Assembly (NCBI GenBank): GCA_023426935.1
Contig: JAEZBR010000042.1
Span: 1-27,367, forward strand
Direction of reading: 5' to 3'
DNA from: Bacillota bacterium
Lineage (GTDB): Bacteria > Bacillota_I > Bacilli_A > Erysipelotrichales > Erysipelotrichaceae
Length of the DNA stretch: 27,367 bases
The stretch's first letter is position 1. Each line of letters begins with the position of its first letter. The notes under the pieces were generated by a model that worked only from the letters and a program-made list of their open reading frames with translations, did no database searches and was not told the DNA's origin. Of the stretch, positions 15,617 through 23,408 are shown in pieces. The position numbers and the translations under genes are program-made.

Positions 15617-18250
15617 TTATAGTTTTCCGATAATCGTGATGATGTTGGCGATCTCGTCATCGGGGATAATAATGTTGAAAGCCTTTTCGGTCTTACGAAT
15701 ACTTGGTCTTACGAGGTTATACAATTCTTTGTTCTCTTTAATAATCTTTTCACCGTGAGGATTAGGTGGTGTCCGCATGTTGGATAATAAGGAATCGATC
15801 ATGCAGGAGATATGAAGCGTAAGTCCAACTTCCTGATTCGTATTAAGTTGAATGCCCTGTTCTTCTAAATTCGTGATCAATTCCTGAATCAATTCTTTGG
15901 CTTTCGCAATATCCAACTTCTTTAAGGATTCCTGTAAGTATCGATAGACCGGATCCCAGTCAAAGTTAACTTCACTAATTGAGTCAAAGTGTAAAATACG
16001 ATCCAACTTGTTGGGAGCAACCTGGAATATTCTTTCGATTGAGACGAAGGGAATTCCGAATAATTTAGGATCGGAAGTTCCGACAATCAGATCAATATCG
16101 TTGTCGGCCAAGATCTGTTTTATCTGATCGGTGAGAACCTTGCGGTCATTTCCGACTACCGCGAAGACTTTGTAATTTAATTTCGAATATTTATCGATGT
16201 AGTTTTTAATCTGAACGGCTCCGCCTTCACCGGTCGTACAGAAAGTTACAATGGCTTTATTCTTGTTGGTATGGTTAGTTAGGAAATTATCTAATGAATT
16301 TCTTAATTCATGGTAAGCAAAATCCAGATCGTTCTCGTAGCTGCATTTTCGGGCGGCATCGATGGCAATTAAGGTAACCGGTGCACAGATTAAGCGCATT
16401 TCGATTTTCGTTTCCAGGGCAATCGTCGTTAACATTTGTTTCAAACTTCCCATGTCATAAATCGCAATCACGCCGGCACCCTTGTCGATCTTCATTACTA
16501 ACTCTTTCAGTTCTTCATAGGCGACATGCGTTTCGGAATTCAATGACATATCGAACGCATAAACATTGTCGGTTTTAACTAAGGCTTTGACCGTCGTTAC
16601 CAAATCGGAGGCAACCGCTTCGCCATGCATCGCAATTAAGACACTTGGATGGGCTAAGTTATTGACACTCTCTTTCAGAATAAACATGGTGATTAAAACC
16701 ACTTCATCGACCGAAAGGGTCAGATTATATTCTTTCTCTAAGTCTAAGGCGAACTTCTGCGCTAAGGAAAATTCCTGCGCATGATTCTCCACGATTTCTT
16801 CGATCCGACTCTTGGAAAGATGGGTCGGTCTGGTCGATTGATTAAGAATCGAATTGATATGCAACGATAAGCCATAGACGACACTTTGCGGATATACATA
16901 CTGTAATTTAGCTTCGGTATTTTTAATAAATCTTTCGACCTGCTCAATCACTTTAATATCGACCAATTTAGAAAGCTGTTCGACATTGACCGCCTTAGCT
17001 TCCAAAGACTTCTGATACTCGTTAAACATTGACTTTATCTTGGTCGCAATAATGGCGTTGATATCGCTGTCATCGAGACCACGACTCTTAAGTTCTTTAG
17101 ATGTAGTCTCAATGCTCTCATACAAGGAACGGTCGTTGTTGAAATTGGAATAGGTCCGTTGCGGATTACGATTCTTTGCGTATTGATAATCGTAATTGCT
17201 CGGAATAATTTCTTCTACCTGGGAGGCATGCTCCTTGTAATTAAGAAAACCCTTGCGGACTTCCGGTTGGAAGTCATTTAAATTTATCTTAATTTTATCC
17301 TCATGCTGATCATAGTTACGAACATAGGCATTAGCGCAAGCCAATTTAATATCCATATTCAACTGTCTGACATTTCCCGGGCAATCATAGAGTAATAACG
17401 CTCGTAATACTTCCGCATTGATCTCTAAGGTTTTACCGCATCTAGTCGCTTCAATCGTTAAGAAACGCTGAATGAATTCCAAGCGTTCGCTCAAAGGCTT
17501 CTGAGCTAAATCCGGTAATTCAAACCGGAAAGCGATCTTACCGCGATAAGCATCGATGGCGTTGGTATCGTTAGAATCCATGGACATGATCAAGGAGATC
17601 TCACGATAGTTGATCTCTTTCTGACCGGGATAGGTATAATCGCCATTGGCGATAAAGCGCAGTAATTTGTCTCTTAAGAAACCATTAATCAACTGACAGT
17701 TATCGATAAACAGAACCCCGTTATTACTTAAGTCGATGACATTTTTGAAATTATCATGCGGGTTACCGAATAAGGCCTGCTGAAGATCTTCGCTGGTCTT
17801 ATAGTTAGCGCAGTTTATCGATTGGAAGTTTTCGTTTTCCATAACATGGCATTCTTTCGCAAACTGATAAATCATTCTGGCGAAGTATGTTTTGCCACAA
17901 CCGTTAGGTCCGATGATAATCATGCTTAAGGATGTATGCGGATATAGGATGGCGGCTTTAGCGGATTGAACGACATTGCGTAAGGATCCGTTATAACCGA
18001 TCATTTCGCGGAAACAAGAACTCTCTTCGCTGGGTACTTTACCGCCTTTTAAACAATATCGAACCGGCCGCTTCGTGGTCTTAATAACCGTTCCTTCGCT
18101 TACCATCTGATTCAGTAAGGTACTGATATTCGTTCTTTGCCGACCTAAAGCTTTCGCCAGTTCTTCCGTCGAAACGCCTTGTGGGCAATTCGCCAGCGAA
18201 CCCGTGTGCTTAATCAAATATTCGTAAAGTTGATCCTTGGTCGTTTTCAT
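15617..18250 (-). CDS. LevR-like PRD transcriptional regulator with a degenerate AAA+ domain
   Basis: The 877-residue architecture follows LevR: winged helix (1-65), sigma-54-activator-type AAA+ domain (about 83-320), PRD1 (about 430-530, H464), EIIA-Man-like domain (535-650, H542 in IAMHGEA), EIIB-like domain (664-745, C671) and PRD2 (755-877, H813). Walker A is present (GPNGCGKT, 114-121), but Walker B is VLFIDN (179-184) instead of the usual LDE. The GAFTGA loop that contacts sigma-54 is missing: FGNPHDNFKNVIDL occupies its place (161-174). The protein probably controls the adjacent PTS genes through PTS-dependent phosphorylation of its PRDs, but perhaps without sigma-54. The ribosome binding site is weak (AAAGGA, 13 bases before the ATG). 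A CcpA-like cre and repeated TATACAC motifs lie upstream. Confidence 0.9.
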   Translation of the reverse strand: MKTTKDQLYEYLIKHTGSLANCPQGVSTEELAKALGRQRTNISTLLNQMVSEGTVIKTTKRPVRYCLKGGKVPSEESSCFREMIGYNGSLRNVVQSAKAAILYPHTSLSMIIIGPNGCGKTYFARMIYQFAKECHVMENENFQSINCANYKTSEDLQQALFGNPHDNFKNVIDLSNNGVLFIDNCQLINGFLRDKLLRFIANGDYTYPGQKEINYREISLIMSMDSNDTNAIDAYRGKIAFRFELPDLAQKPLSERLEFIQRFLTIEATRCGKTLEINAEVLRALLLYDCPGNVRQLNMDIKLACANAYVRNYDQHEDKIKINLNDFQPEVRKGFLNYKEHASQVEEIIPSNYDYQYAKNRNPQRTYSNFNNDRSLYESIETTSKELKSRGLDDSDINAIIATKIKSMFNEYQKSLEAKAVNVEQLSKLVDIKVIEQVERFIKNTEAKLQYVYPQSVVYGLSLHINSILNQSTRPTHLSKSRIEEIVENHAQEFSLAQKFALDLEKEYNLTLSVDEVVLITMFILKESVNNLAHPSVLIAMHGEAVASDLVTTVKALVKTDNVYAFDMSLNSETHVAYEELKELVMKIDKGAGVIAIYDMGSLKQMLTTIALETKIEMRLICAPVTLIAIDAARKCSYENDLDFAYHELRNSLDNFLTNHTNKNKAIVTFCTTGEGGAVQIKNYIDKYSKLNYKVFAVVGNDRKVLTDQIKQILADNDIDLIVGTSDPKLFGIPFVSIERIFQVAPNKLDRILHFDSISEVNFDWDPVYRYLQESLKKLDIAKAKELIQELITNLEEQGIQLNTNQEVGLTLHISCMIDSLLSNMRTPPNPHGEKIIKENKELYNLVRPSIRKTEKAFNIIIPDDEIANIITIIGKL

Positions 18251-18290
18251 TTTCTCGCGGTGGTCCTTTCGAGGTTAATATAATGAAAGA

Positions 18291-18321
18291 AAAGCGCCAA
18301 GTCAAAAGTTGAAAGCGCTTT
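18291..18321 (-). promoter_or_regulatory. Inverted repeat in the regulator leader, possible attenuator
   Basis: On the minus strand AAAGCGC (18315-18321) can pair with GCGCTTT (18291-18297) across 17 bases, followed by TTTTCTTTC. The stem-plus-pyrimidine layout resembles an intrinsic terminator placed about 40 bases before the regulator start codon. The 5' arm is also half of the cre-like site, so it may simply be part of an operator. Confidence 0.35.
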
Positions 18322-18323
18322 AC
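18310..18323. promoter_or_regulatory. Catabolite-responsive element (cre-like)
   Basis: TGAAAGCGCTTTAC matches the CcpA consensus TGWAARCGYTWNCW at 12 of 14 positions, with a perfect AAAGCGCTTT core. It lies 60 bases upstream of the regulator ATG and downstream of the best -10 (TATAAA on the minus strand, about 18333-18338). That position would repress transcription by roadblock when preferred sugars are present. Confidence 0.6.
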
Positions 18324-18334
18324 TGTTGCCTGTT

Positions 18335-18456
18335 TTATACACTAAAAGCTTATTGTTTGAAATAATAATTCAATAATTGACTTAATTGTGTATATTTTTT
18401 CTATAAACTAACACTTTTGTATACTTCAAAAATCGTCTAAAACGGCTAGTGTATAA
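18335..18456. repeat. Cluster of TATACAC/GTGTATA motifs upstream of the regulator
   Basis: TTATACACTA (18335-18344) and TAGTGTATAA (18447-18456) are a perfect 10-bp inverted pair about 100 bp apart. Between them lie TGTGTATA (18387-18394) and the palindrome GTATAC (18419-18424). The 5' copy overlaps the best -10 of the regulator gene. They look like repeated binding sites for one protein, perhaps the regulator itself. The region is AT-rich, so some similarity is expected by chance. Confidence 0.4.
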
Positions 18457-18473
18457 CTTTTCCCGGATTTGAC

Positions 18474-18503
18474 AATAAAAAACGAAATGGGTCTCATTTC
18501 GTT
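18474..18503 (-). terminator. Intrinsic terminator of the six-gene envelope operon
   Basis: On the minus strand AACGAAATG (18495-18503) pairs perfectly with CATTTCGTT (18481-18489) around a 5-base loop, followed by a T-run. The patatin TGA stop codon (18494-18496) lies in the loop and the edge of the stem, so the last codons are part of the terminator. Confidence 0.9.
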
Positions 18504-19339
18504 AAGTAAGCGATTAAGCGCGGATATAATTTTTCCGCCGTCTGATAACCGTCTTCATACAGATTCTTTAATTTAACTTTATCCTTCTCGATGCGGGAAA
18601 CCGTTACGGGTTTACTTGGTCTAATCACAAACATCTGACCGGTCTTTTCCAAGTGTTCAATCCGCATTAACTCATCATTGTAAGTAATCGCCCGGTTTAG
18701 ATAATCATGAACTAAATGTGGGTAATTCGCATAGAGAATCTTTAGATAACTTGGTTCTTTCGTTTCGTCCTTCTGATAAGTTATATCCCGAGTCAGAACC
18801 ATGATATATTTAGCCTGATCTTTTTTAAACTGACTTAAGGCGAAAGAATCTCCGACCCCGCCATCCGCATAAGGTATCCCGTCAATCAAACATAGTTTAG
18901 TAAAGATTGGTAAGGAACTGGTAGCCTGAAGATATAGTTTCGACTTAGGATCGTCATAATCTTTGACTTGGAAATACTTCATCGTTCCCTCTTGGGCATT
19001 ATAAGCTCCGGCGAATAACTCCATAGGATTATTCTTGAATTGTTCCTTATTAATCGGTAAGTATTTATTCGGAATCTCATTAAAGAGGAAATCCCAACCG
19101 AAAACACTTTGGGTTTTTAACCAGTTGGCAAAACTGATATAACGATGATCGTCCGCGAATTTCTCCATTTGGATTAAATTACGGCCTTTATCTTTACTCT
19201 TGTAACTAACCGCCGTCAGCGCACCGGCCGAGATACCATACGCTTTATCGAAGTTTAAATCTTTTTCTAAGAAATAATCTAAGACTCCGGCGGTAAATAA
19301 CGAGCGCTGAGCTCCGCCCTCCAATAATAGTTTTTTCAT
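18494..19339 (-). CDS. Patatin-like phospholipase family protein
   Basis: The 281-residue protein has the patatin catalytic dyad: an N-terminal glycine-rich oxyanion loop (LLEGGAQR, 5-12), the serine elbow GISAG with S37, and the aspartate D159 in DGGVGDS. Family members are acyl hydrolases of lipids; bacterial ones of this short type (YjjU/RssA-like) mostly lack a known substrate. There is no signal peptide, so it should be cytoplasmic or at the inner face of the membrane. Its ATG overlaps the upstream QueT-type gene stop (TAATG), with GGGAGG in that gene's last codons. It is the last gene of the operon. Confidence 0.92.
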   Translation of the reverse strand: MKKLLLEGGAQRSLFTAGVLDYFLEKDLNFDKAYGISAGALTAVSYKSKDKGRNLIQMEKFADDHRYISFANWLKTQSVFGWDFLFNEIPNKYLPINKEQFKNNPMELFAGAYNAQEGTMKYFQVKDYDDPKSKLYLQATSSLPIFTKLCLIDGIPYADGGVGDSFALSQFKKDQAKYIMVLTRDITYQKDETKEPSYLKILYANYPHLVHDYLNRAITYNDELMRIEHLEKTGQMFVIRPSKPVTVSRIEKDKVKLKNLYEDGYQTAEKLYPRLIAYLTK

Positions 19340-19881
19340 TAGTCCTCCCTTTTGATCGATAGTTTGTTAATAACTTGATTTTTCTCCAAATATAAAGCTA
19401 AAGGTAGTCCTAGCCCGAGGCAGGAAATCGCTTCACCAATCGCAACTTCCCCACCCGATACTATAAAGACAAGCCAGAAAGATTCGGAGGATGCCAAGGC
19501 AAACGCGAATTCTAGTCCGATAAAGATACCGTTAAAGATAACCGGCATGAAAGCCGATAACCAAGGAACTCCTTTGAAGCGAATTTTACGAAACCGATAA
19601 GTTAAACATCCTGCCATTAACGTCGCTAAGGTTCCAATCACAATATCCAGTACCCCAAGAATATCCGTGCCCATCAGAACACCGAAGATGTTTGACAGTA
19701 AACAGCCTAAGGTAACTCCCCAGATTGCTTCCGGGGCTAATAACGCCAGTAAGGTCAGGGCTTCGGATAAACGAGCTTGAATATTCCCAAAGGAAATAGG
19801 AGTTAATAGTAAAGTTAAAGTAAAATATACCGCCGCAATAACTCCGGCAAAAGTAATCTTTCGAACTGTCGAATTACGCAT
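19339..19881 (-). CDS. queT: QueT-family transporter (ECF substrate-binding subunit type)
   Basis: The 180-residue membrane protein has about five to six helices and the QueT pattern: an N-terminal hydrophobic segment, then FGNIQARLSEALTLLALLAPEAIWGVTLGCLLSNIFG, a stretch in which R37, E40, P49 and N65 are the conserved-looking residues. Known QueT proteins are S-components of energy-coupling-factor transporters for queuosine precursors. The ECF ATPase and T-component are not in this window and would be shared. The start overlaps the aminopeptidase gene by eight bases, with only a weak GGAAAG 13 bases upstream, suggesting coupled translation. I see no preQ1 riboswitch, consistent with its internal operon position; the exact substrate is therefore open. 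Confidence 0.85.
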   Translation of the reverse strand: MRNSTVRKITFAGVIAAVYFTLTLLLTPISFGNIQARLSEALTLLALLAPEAIWGVTLGCLLSNIFGVLMGTDILGVLDIVIGTLATLMAGCLTYRFRKIRFKGVPWLSAFMPVIFNGIFIGLEFAFALASSESFWLVFIVSGGEVAIGEAISCLGLGLPLALYLEKNQVINKLSIKRED

Positions 19882-21667
19882 TAACGCGCGGCAGCTTTCC
19901 GGTAACTTTCTTCAGCCAAGTCTTTTCGTCCTTGGTTAAGTAGTTGGCTAGTTTGCGATAAACTTCAGCATGGTAATCATTTAAGAATTTTAATTCGTCA
20001 TCACTGAGTAATTCCGGTAAGATAGCTTCGCAATCAATCGGGGCGAAAGTAATCGTTTCGAAATCCAGGAATTGCCCATACTCATTCTCCTGCGCTTTTT
20101 TACAGATTAATTCATTCTCGATTCTTATTCCGTAATGACCTTCAATATATACCCCCGGTTCAATCGTCGTAACCATACCGGGTTCTAGTACGCATGAGTC
20201 GTTTCTTTCCGGAACGATCTTCCATCTAAACCCATTTGGTGTTTCATGAACGCCGCTAAGATAGCCTACGCCATGTCCGGTCCCACATTTATAATCGAGG
20301 CCTAGATCCCATAAGGAACCTCGGGCTAAAATATCTAAATTTACACCCCGGCATCCTTCCAGAAATTTTGCTTTGGATAACCGGATATTTCCTTTTAAGG
20401 TTAAAGTGAAAGCTCTTTTAACCTCTTTACTGATCTTGCCTAGGACAATCGTTCTAGTCACATCGGTCGTACCTTGATAATACTGTCCCCCCGAATCGAC
20501 CAAGAAGATTCCTTCCGGTTTTAAGGTTGCGGTGTTGTCTTTGGTGGCCGTATAGTGCATCATCGCCGCATTCTCATTGTAAGCTCCGATGGTCCCAAAA
20601 CTCAAACCCAGACAATTCGGATTACTTAATCTTAACCGATCGAGATATTCCGTTGCCTCAAATTCGGTTATTTCTTTTTCCTGAACTTTATTCTTCAACC
20701 AGTAAATAAACTTCGTTAAAGCGACGCCGTCATAAATATGGGCTTGCCGTAAGTTTTCCAATTCGCCCGGATTCTTAACGGCTTTCATTAAGATCTCCGG
20801 ATCTTCCTTACTTTCACCTTTCTTCCCCAGCAAATTACTTAAGCGATAATTAACTTTCTTGGGGTCATACATGACCTTACCGGAAACTTTTCGTAAATCC
20901 GCATAAATATCTTCGTATGGGTGAAAATTGACTAAAGACTTTAAAGCCTTCTTAACTTCGAGATCGACTTTACTGAGATCTAAATATAAATCAACTTTTT
21001 TCATTCCGACTATTGCATAAGCTAAGAAGACCGGAGTATCTTCGATATCCGAACCTCTTAAATTAAGTAGCCAAGCAATCTCATCCAAGGCCGTAACCAA
21101 GTGATACTTAGCTCCATTCTCCTGCATTATCTTTCGAACTCTTTTGAGCTTTGAAACATTACTTTCCCCGGCCCACTTATCATCGAGTAACCATAGCTTA
21201 CCGCAGGGTAAAGCTGGGCGTGGTTTGAATAAGACTTTCGCGGAATCGAACTTATTATTTATCTTCGCTTTCTTTGTCGCCGCAATCTTTTCATAGTTCA
21301 AGCCTTCATCCGTTGAAAGAACGCGACCATCAAAACCTAAAGTATTTCCTTTGTTAAGCTGACTTTCAAGATATTCTTCCAAGGTTGGCACTTTCGCATT
21401 GCCCATCCGCATTAGTTTAATTCCGGATCCTTTAAGTTGTTTCTCGGCCTGAATAAAATATCTTCCGTCAGTGAACAAAACACTTTCTTTTTGGGAAACA
21501 ACCAGAACACCGGCCGAGCCGGTAAAGCCGGATAACCATTTCCGATATTGGAAGTACTCCGCCACATATTCCGATTGATGGTAGTCGGAAGTCGGAATAA
21601 TGGTCAGATCGACTTTCTGCGTTTTCATTAATTCTTTTAAAGCTTTTATCTTATCCTTGTTATTCAT
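19874..21667 (-). CDS. Xaa-Pro aminopeptidase (M24B, long form)
   Basis: The 597-residue cytoplasmic metallopeptidase removes the N-terminal residue before proline. It has the three-domain long form: two creatinase-N-like domains (about 8-140 and 155-300), then the M24 pita-bread domain. All five metal ligands are visible: D391 (VDSGGQYYQG), D402 (TTDVTRT), H465 (GTGHGVG), E503 (TIEPGVY) and E517 (RIENE). A C-terminal M24C-type segment (about 535-597, with LTKDEKTWL) is included. This length is typical of the eukaryote-like APP family found in some Firmicutes; short PepP proteins have about 350-440 residues. It starts 14 bases after uppP with a GGAG site. Confidence 0.95.
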   Translation of the reverse strand: MNNKDKIKALKELMKTQKVDLTIIPTSDYHQSEYVAEYFQYRKWLSGFTGSAGVLVVSQKESVLFTDGRYFIQAEKQLKGSGIKLMRMGNAKVPTLEEYLESQLNKGNTLGFDGRVLSTDEGLNYEKIAATKKAKINNKFDSAKVLFKPRPALPCGKLWLLDDKWAGESNVSKLKRVRKIMQENGAKYHLVTALDEIAWLLNLRGSDIEDTPVFLAYAIVGMKKVDLYLDLSKVDLEVKKALKSLVNFHPYEDIYADLRKVSGKVMYDPKKVNYRLSNLLGKKGESKEDPEILMKAVKNPGELENLRQAHIYDGVALTKFIYWLKNKVQEKEITEFEATEYLDRLRLSNPNCLGLSFGTIGAYNENAAMMHYTATKDNTATLKPEGIFLVDSGGQYYQGTTDVTRTIVLGKISKEVKRAFTLTLKGNIRLSKAKFLEGCRGVNLDILARGSLWDLGLDYKCGTGHGVGYLSGVHETPNGFRWKIVPERNDSCVLEPGMVTTIEPGVYIEGHYGIRIENELICKKAQENEYGQFLDFETITFAPIDCEAILPELLSDDELKFLNDYHAEVYRKLANYLTKDEKTWLKKVTGKLPRVNA

Positions 21668-21681
21668 CCTATTACTCCGTT

Positions 21682-22506
21682 CTATTTAAGAAACAAGAAA
21701 TATGCGATAACGACTAGACCTAAAACGATTCGATACCAACCGAAAGCTTTGAAATCGTGTTTCTTGATATAGTTCATCAAGAACTTGATTGCGAAAATCG
21801 AGACGACAAAGGCCACGATCATCCCCGTTGCTAAGACAATCATTTCGATTGAGGAAAAAGCTAAGGCACTGACTTTAAAATACTTATAGATTTTATAAGC
21901 AGAAGCGCCAAACATCATCGGGATGGCTAGAAAGAAACTGAATTCCGCCGCGACTTCTCTTGAACAACCGATAGTAATCGCCCCTAAGATTGTGGAGCCG
22001 GAACGGGAAGTACCGGGGACTAAAGCTAAGATCTGGAAAACACCAATCATTAAAGCTTTGGGAAAGGTCAATTCTTTAATTGAATTAACTTTCGATTCCC
22101 GCTTACGGCTTTCCAGTACCAGGAAAAATATTCCGTAGACGATTAAGGCGATGGCAACAACGGTTGGGGTATATAATAATGCATCGATCTGGTCATCGAA
22201 TAAAAGTCCGATAACGGCGGCAGGTACCGCTGCGACTAAAACTTTAGCCCACAATACCCAAGTGTCTTTACGCTCCTCTTTCGTCTTTTTTAAGGAAAAA
22301 GGCCAGAGCCGGCGGAAGTATAAAACAATGACGGCCAGAATCGAGCCAAACTGAATAACGACTAAGAAAAGGTTCACGAATTCCGTCGATAATTGCATCG
22401 GCCATAAAGAATTCAATAAAATCATGTGTCCGGTGGAGCTAATCGGCAGCCACTCGGTAATACCTTGAATAATTCCCAATAAAATCGCTTGAATAATTTC
22501 GATCAT
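21682..22506 (-). CDS. uppP: Undecaprenyl-diphosphatase UppP (BacA)
   Basis: UppP dephosphorylates undecaprenyl pyrophosphate at the membrane to recycle the lipid carrier for peptidoglycan and other polymers; overproduction gives bacitracin resistance. The 274 residues (usual length) contain the two signature motifs QGITEWLPISSTGHMIL near the N-terminus and PGTSRSGSTI in the middle, with about eight membrane helices. I set the start at the ATG at 22506, which GGAGGT precedes by 5 bases; the frame extends to a TTG at 22518 that would place the ribosome binding site inside the gene. It begins 2 bases after the nucleotidyltransferase stop. Confidence 0.96.
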   Translation of the reverse strand: MIEIIQAILLGIIQGITEWLPISSTGHMILLNSLWPMQLSTEFVNLFLVVIQFGSILAVIVLYFRRLWPFSLKKTKEERKDTWVLWAKVLVAAVPAAVIGLLFDDQIDALLYTPTVVAIALIVYGIFFLVLESRKRESKVNSIKELTFPKALMIGVFQILALVPGTSRSGSTILGAITIGCSREVAAEFSFFLAIPMMFGASAYKIYKYFKVSALAFSSIEMIVLATGMIVAFVVSIFAIKFLMNYIKKHDFKAFGWYRIVLGLVVIAYFLFLK

Positions 22507-22508
22507 GC

Positions 22509-23408
22509 TTACCTCCAAAGGTCATGGGGATAGAGCCCCTGTTGTTTAAACTTCGCGATCTGTTCGACCACTCCGGGCTTATCGGCCTGATAAGTTACGC
22601 CGAACCATCTAAAATCAGTCGATAAAACTTTTACTTTGACCGCTTTAGCCTGTAATAATTCTCCGATTGCGCTGGGAATGACATGTTCAGCTTTCAACGG
22701 ATTATCTTTAACTTTATTCGCTAAGAAATTCTCAAAACATTTCTCCATTTCCGGATAGATTGCCGGGGTGAAACCCCAATAGTTCATCGACGCTAAAGCA
22801 TCTTCCGGTAATTCTTGCCAAGAATCGGCATCTTTATATTCCGAAGTATTTCCTTTCGGACGGATTTCCTGGACTTCGCGAATCCGTTGCAGGTAACCAT
22901 CCTTTACTTCACATAAGCCTCTGGTGACCGTACCGTTTTCCGTTAAAGTCTTATTCATCTTGAAACCAACCATCGAATAAGTATCGTCTTCCAAAGCAAC
23001 TAAATAGTCATACATTTTCTGGTAAGAATCCGCCCCATAGAAATCATCCGCATTGATAATCATGAATGGTTCATGAACGATGTTTTTCGTAGTCAATAAG
23101 GCCTGAGTCGTCCCCCAAGGTTTTTCTCTTCCTTCCGGAACTTTATAACCATAGGGTAAATCGCTTAAGTCCTGGAACGCATATTCAACTTCCATCTTGT
23201 TACGGACTTTCGAAACTAAAGCTTTCTCGAAAGCTTCTTCGTGTTGTTTACGAATGATTAAGACTACTTTTCTGAACCCGGCTCGATAAGCATCATAAAT
23301 CGAAAAATCGATGATACATTCACCGTTATCTCCGACCGTATCGATTTGTTTTAAGCCACCGTAACGCGATCCCATCCCTGCTGCTAGAATAACTAATGTT
23401 GGTTTCAT
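22509..23408 (-). CDS. Sugar-phosphate nucleotidyltransferase (NDP-sugar pyrophosphorylase type)
   Basis: The 299-residue protein has the NTP-transferase fold: the N-terminal glycine-rich loop LAAGMGSRYGGLKQ (8-21), the catalytic aspartates in INADDFYGA (118-126) and the late AEHVIPSAIGELL segment. Proteins of this group activate a sugar-1-phosphate or similar phosphate with a nucleotide. The exact substrate cannot be told; it lacks the extra domains of GlmU or GlgC. It overlaps the phosphodiesterase gene by four bases (ATGA), and uppP follows after 2 bases, which suggests a role in a lipid-linked surface polymer (inference). Confidence 0.85.
   Translation of the reverse strand: MKPTLVILAAGMGSRYGGLKQIDTVGDNGECIIDFSIYDAYRAGFRKVVLIIRKQHEEAFEKALVSKVRNKMEVEYAFQDLSDLPYGYKVPEGREKPWGTTQALLTTKNIVHEPFMIINADDFYGADSYQKMYDYLVALEDDTYSMVGFKMNKTLTENGTVTRGLCEVKDGYLQRIREVQEIRPKGNTSEYKDADSWQELPEDALASMNYWGFTPAIYPEMEKCFENFLANKVKDNPLKAEHVIPSAIGELLQAKAVKVKVLSTDFRWFGVTYQADKPGVVEQIAKFKQQGLYPHDLWR

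Noticed and set aside
19339..19881. preQ1 riboswitch for the QueT-type gene
   Set aside because: The gene begins inside the aminopeptidase coding sequence, leaving no leader for a riboswitch.
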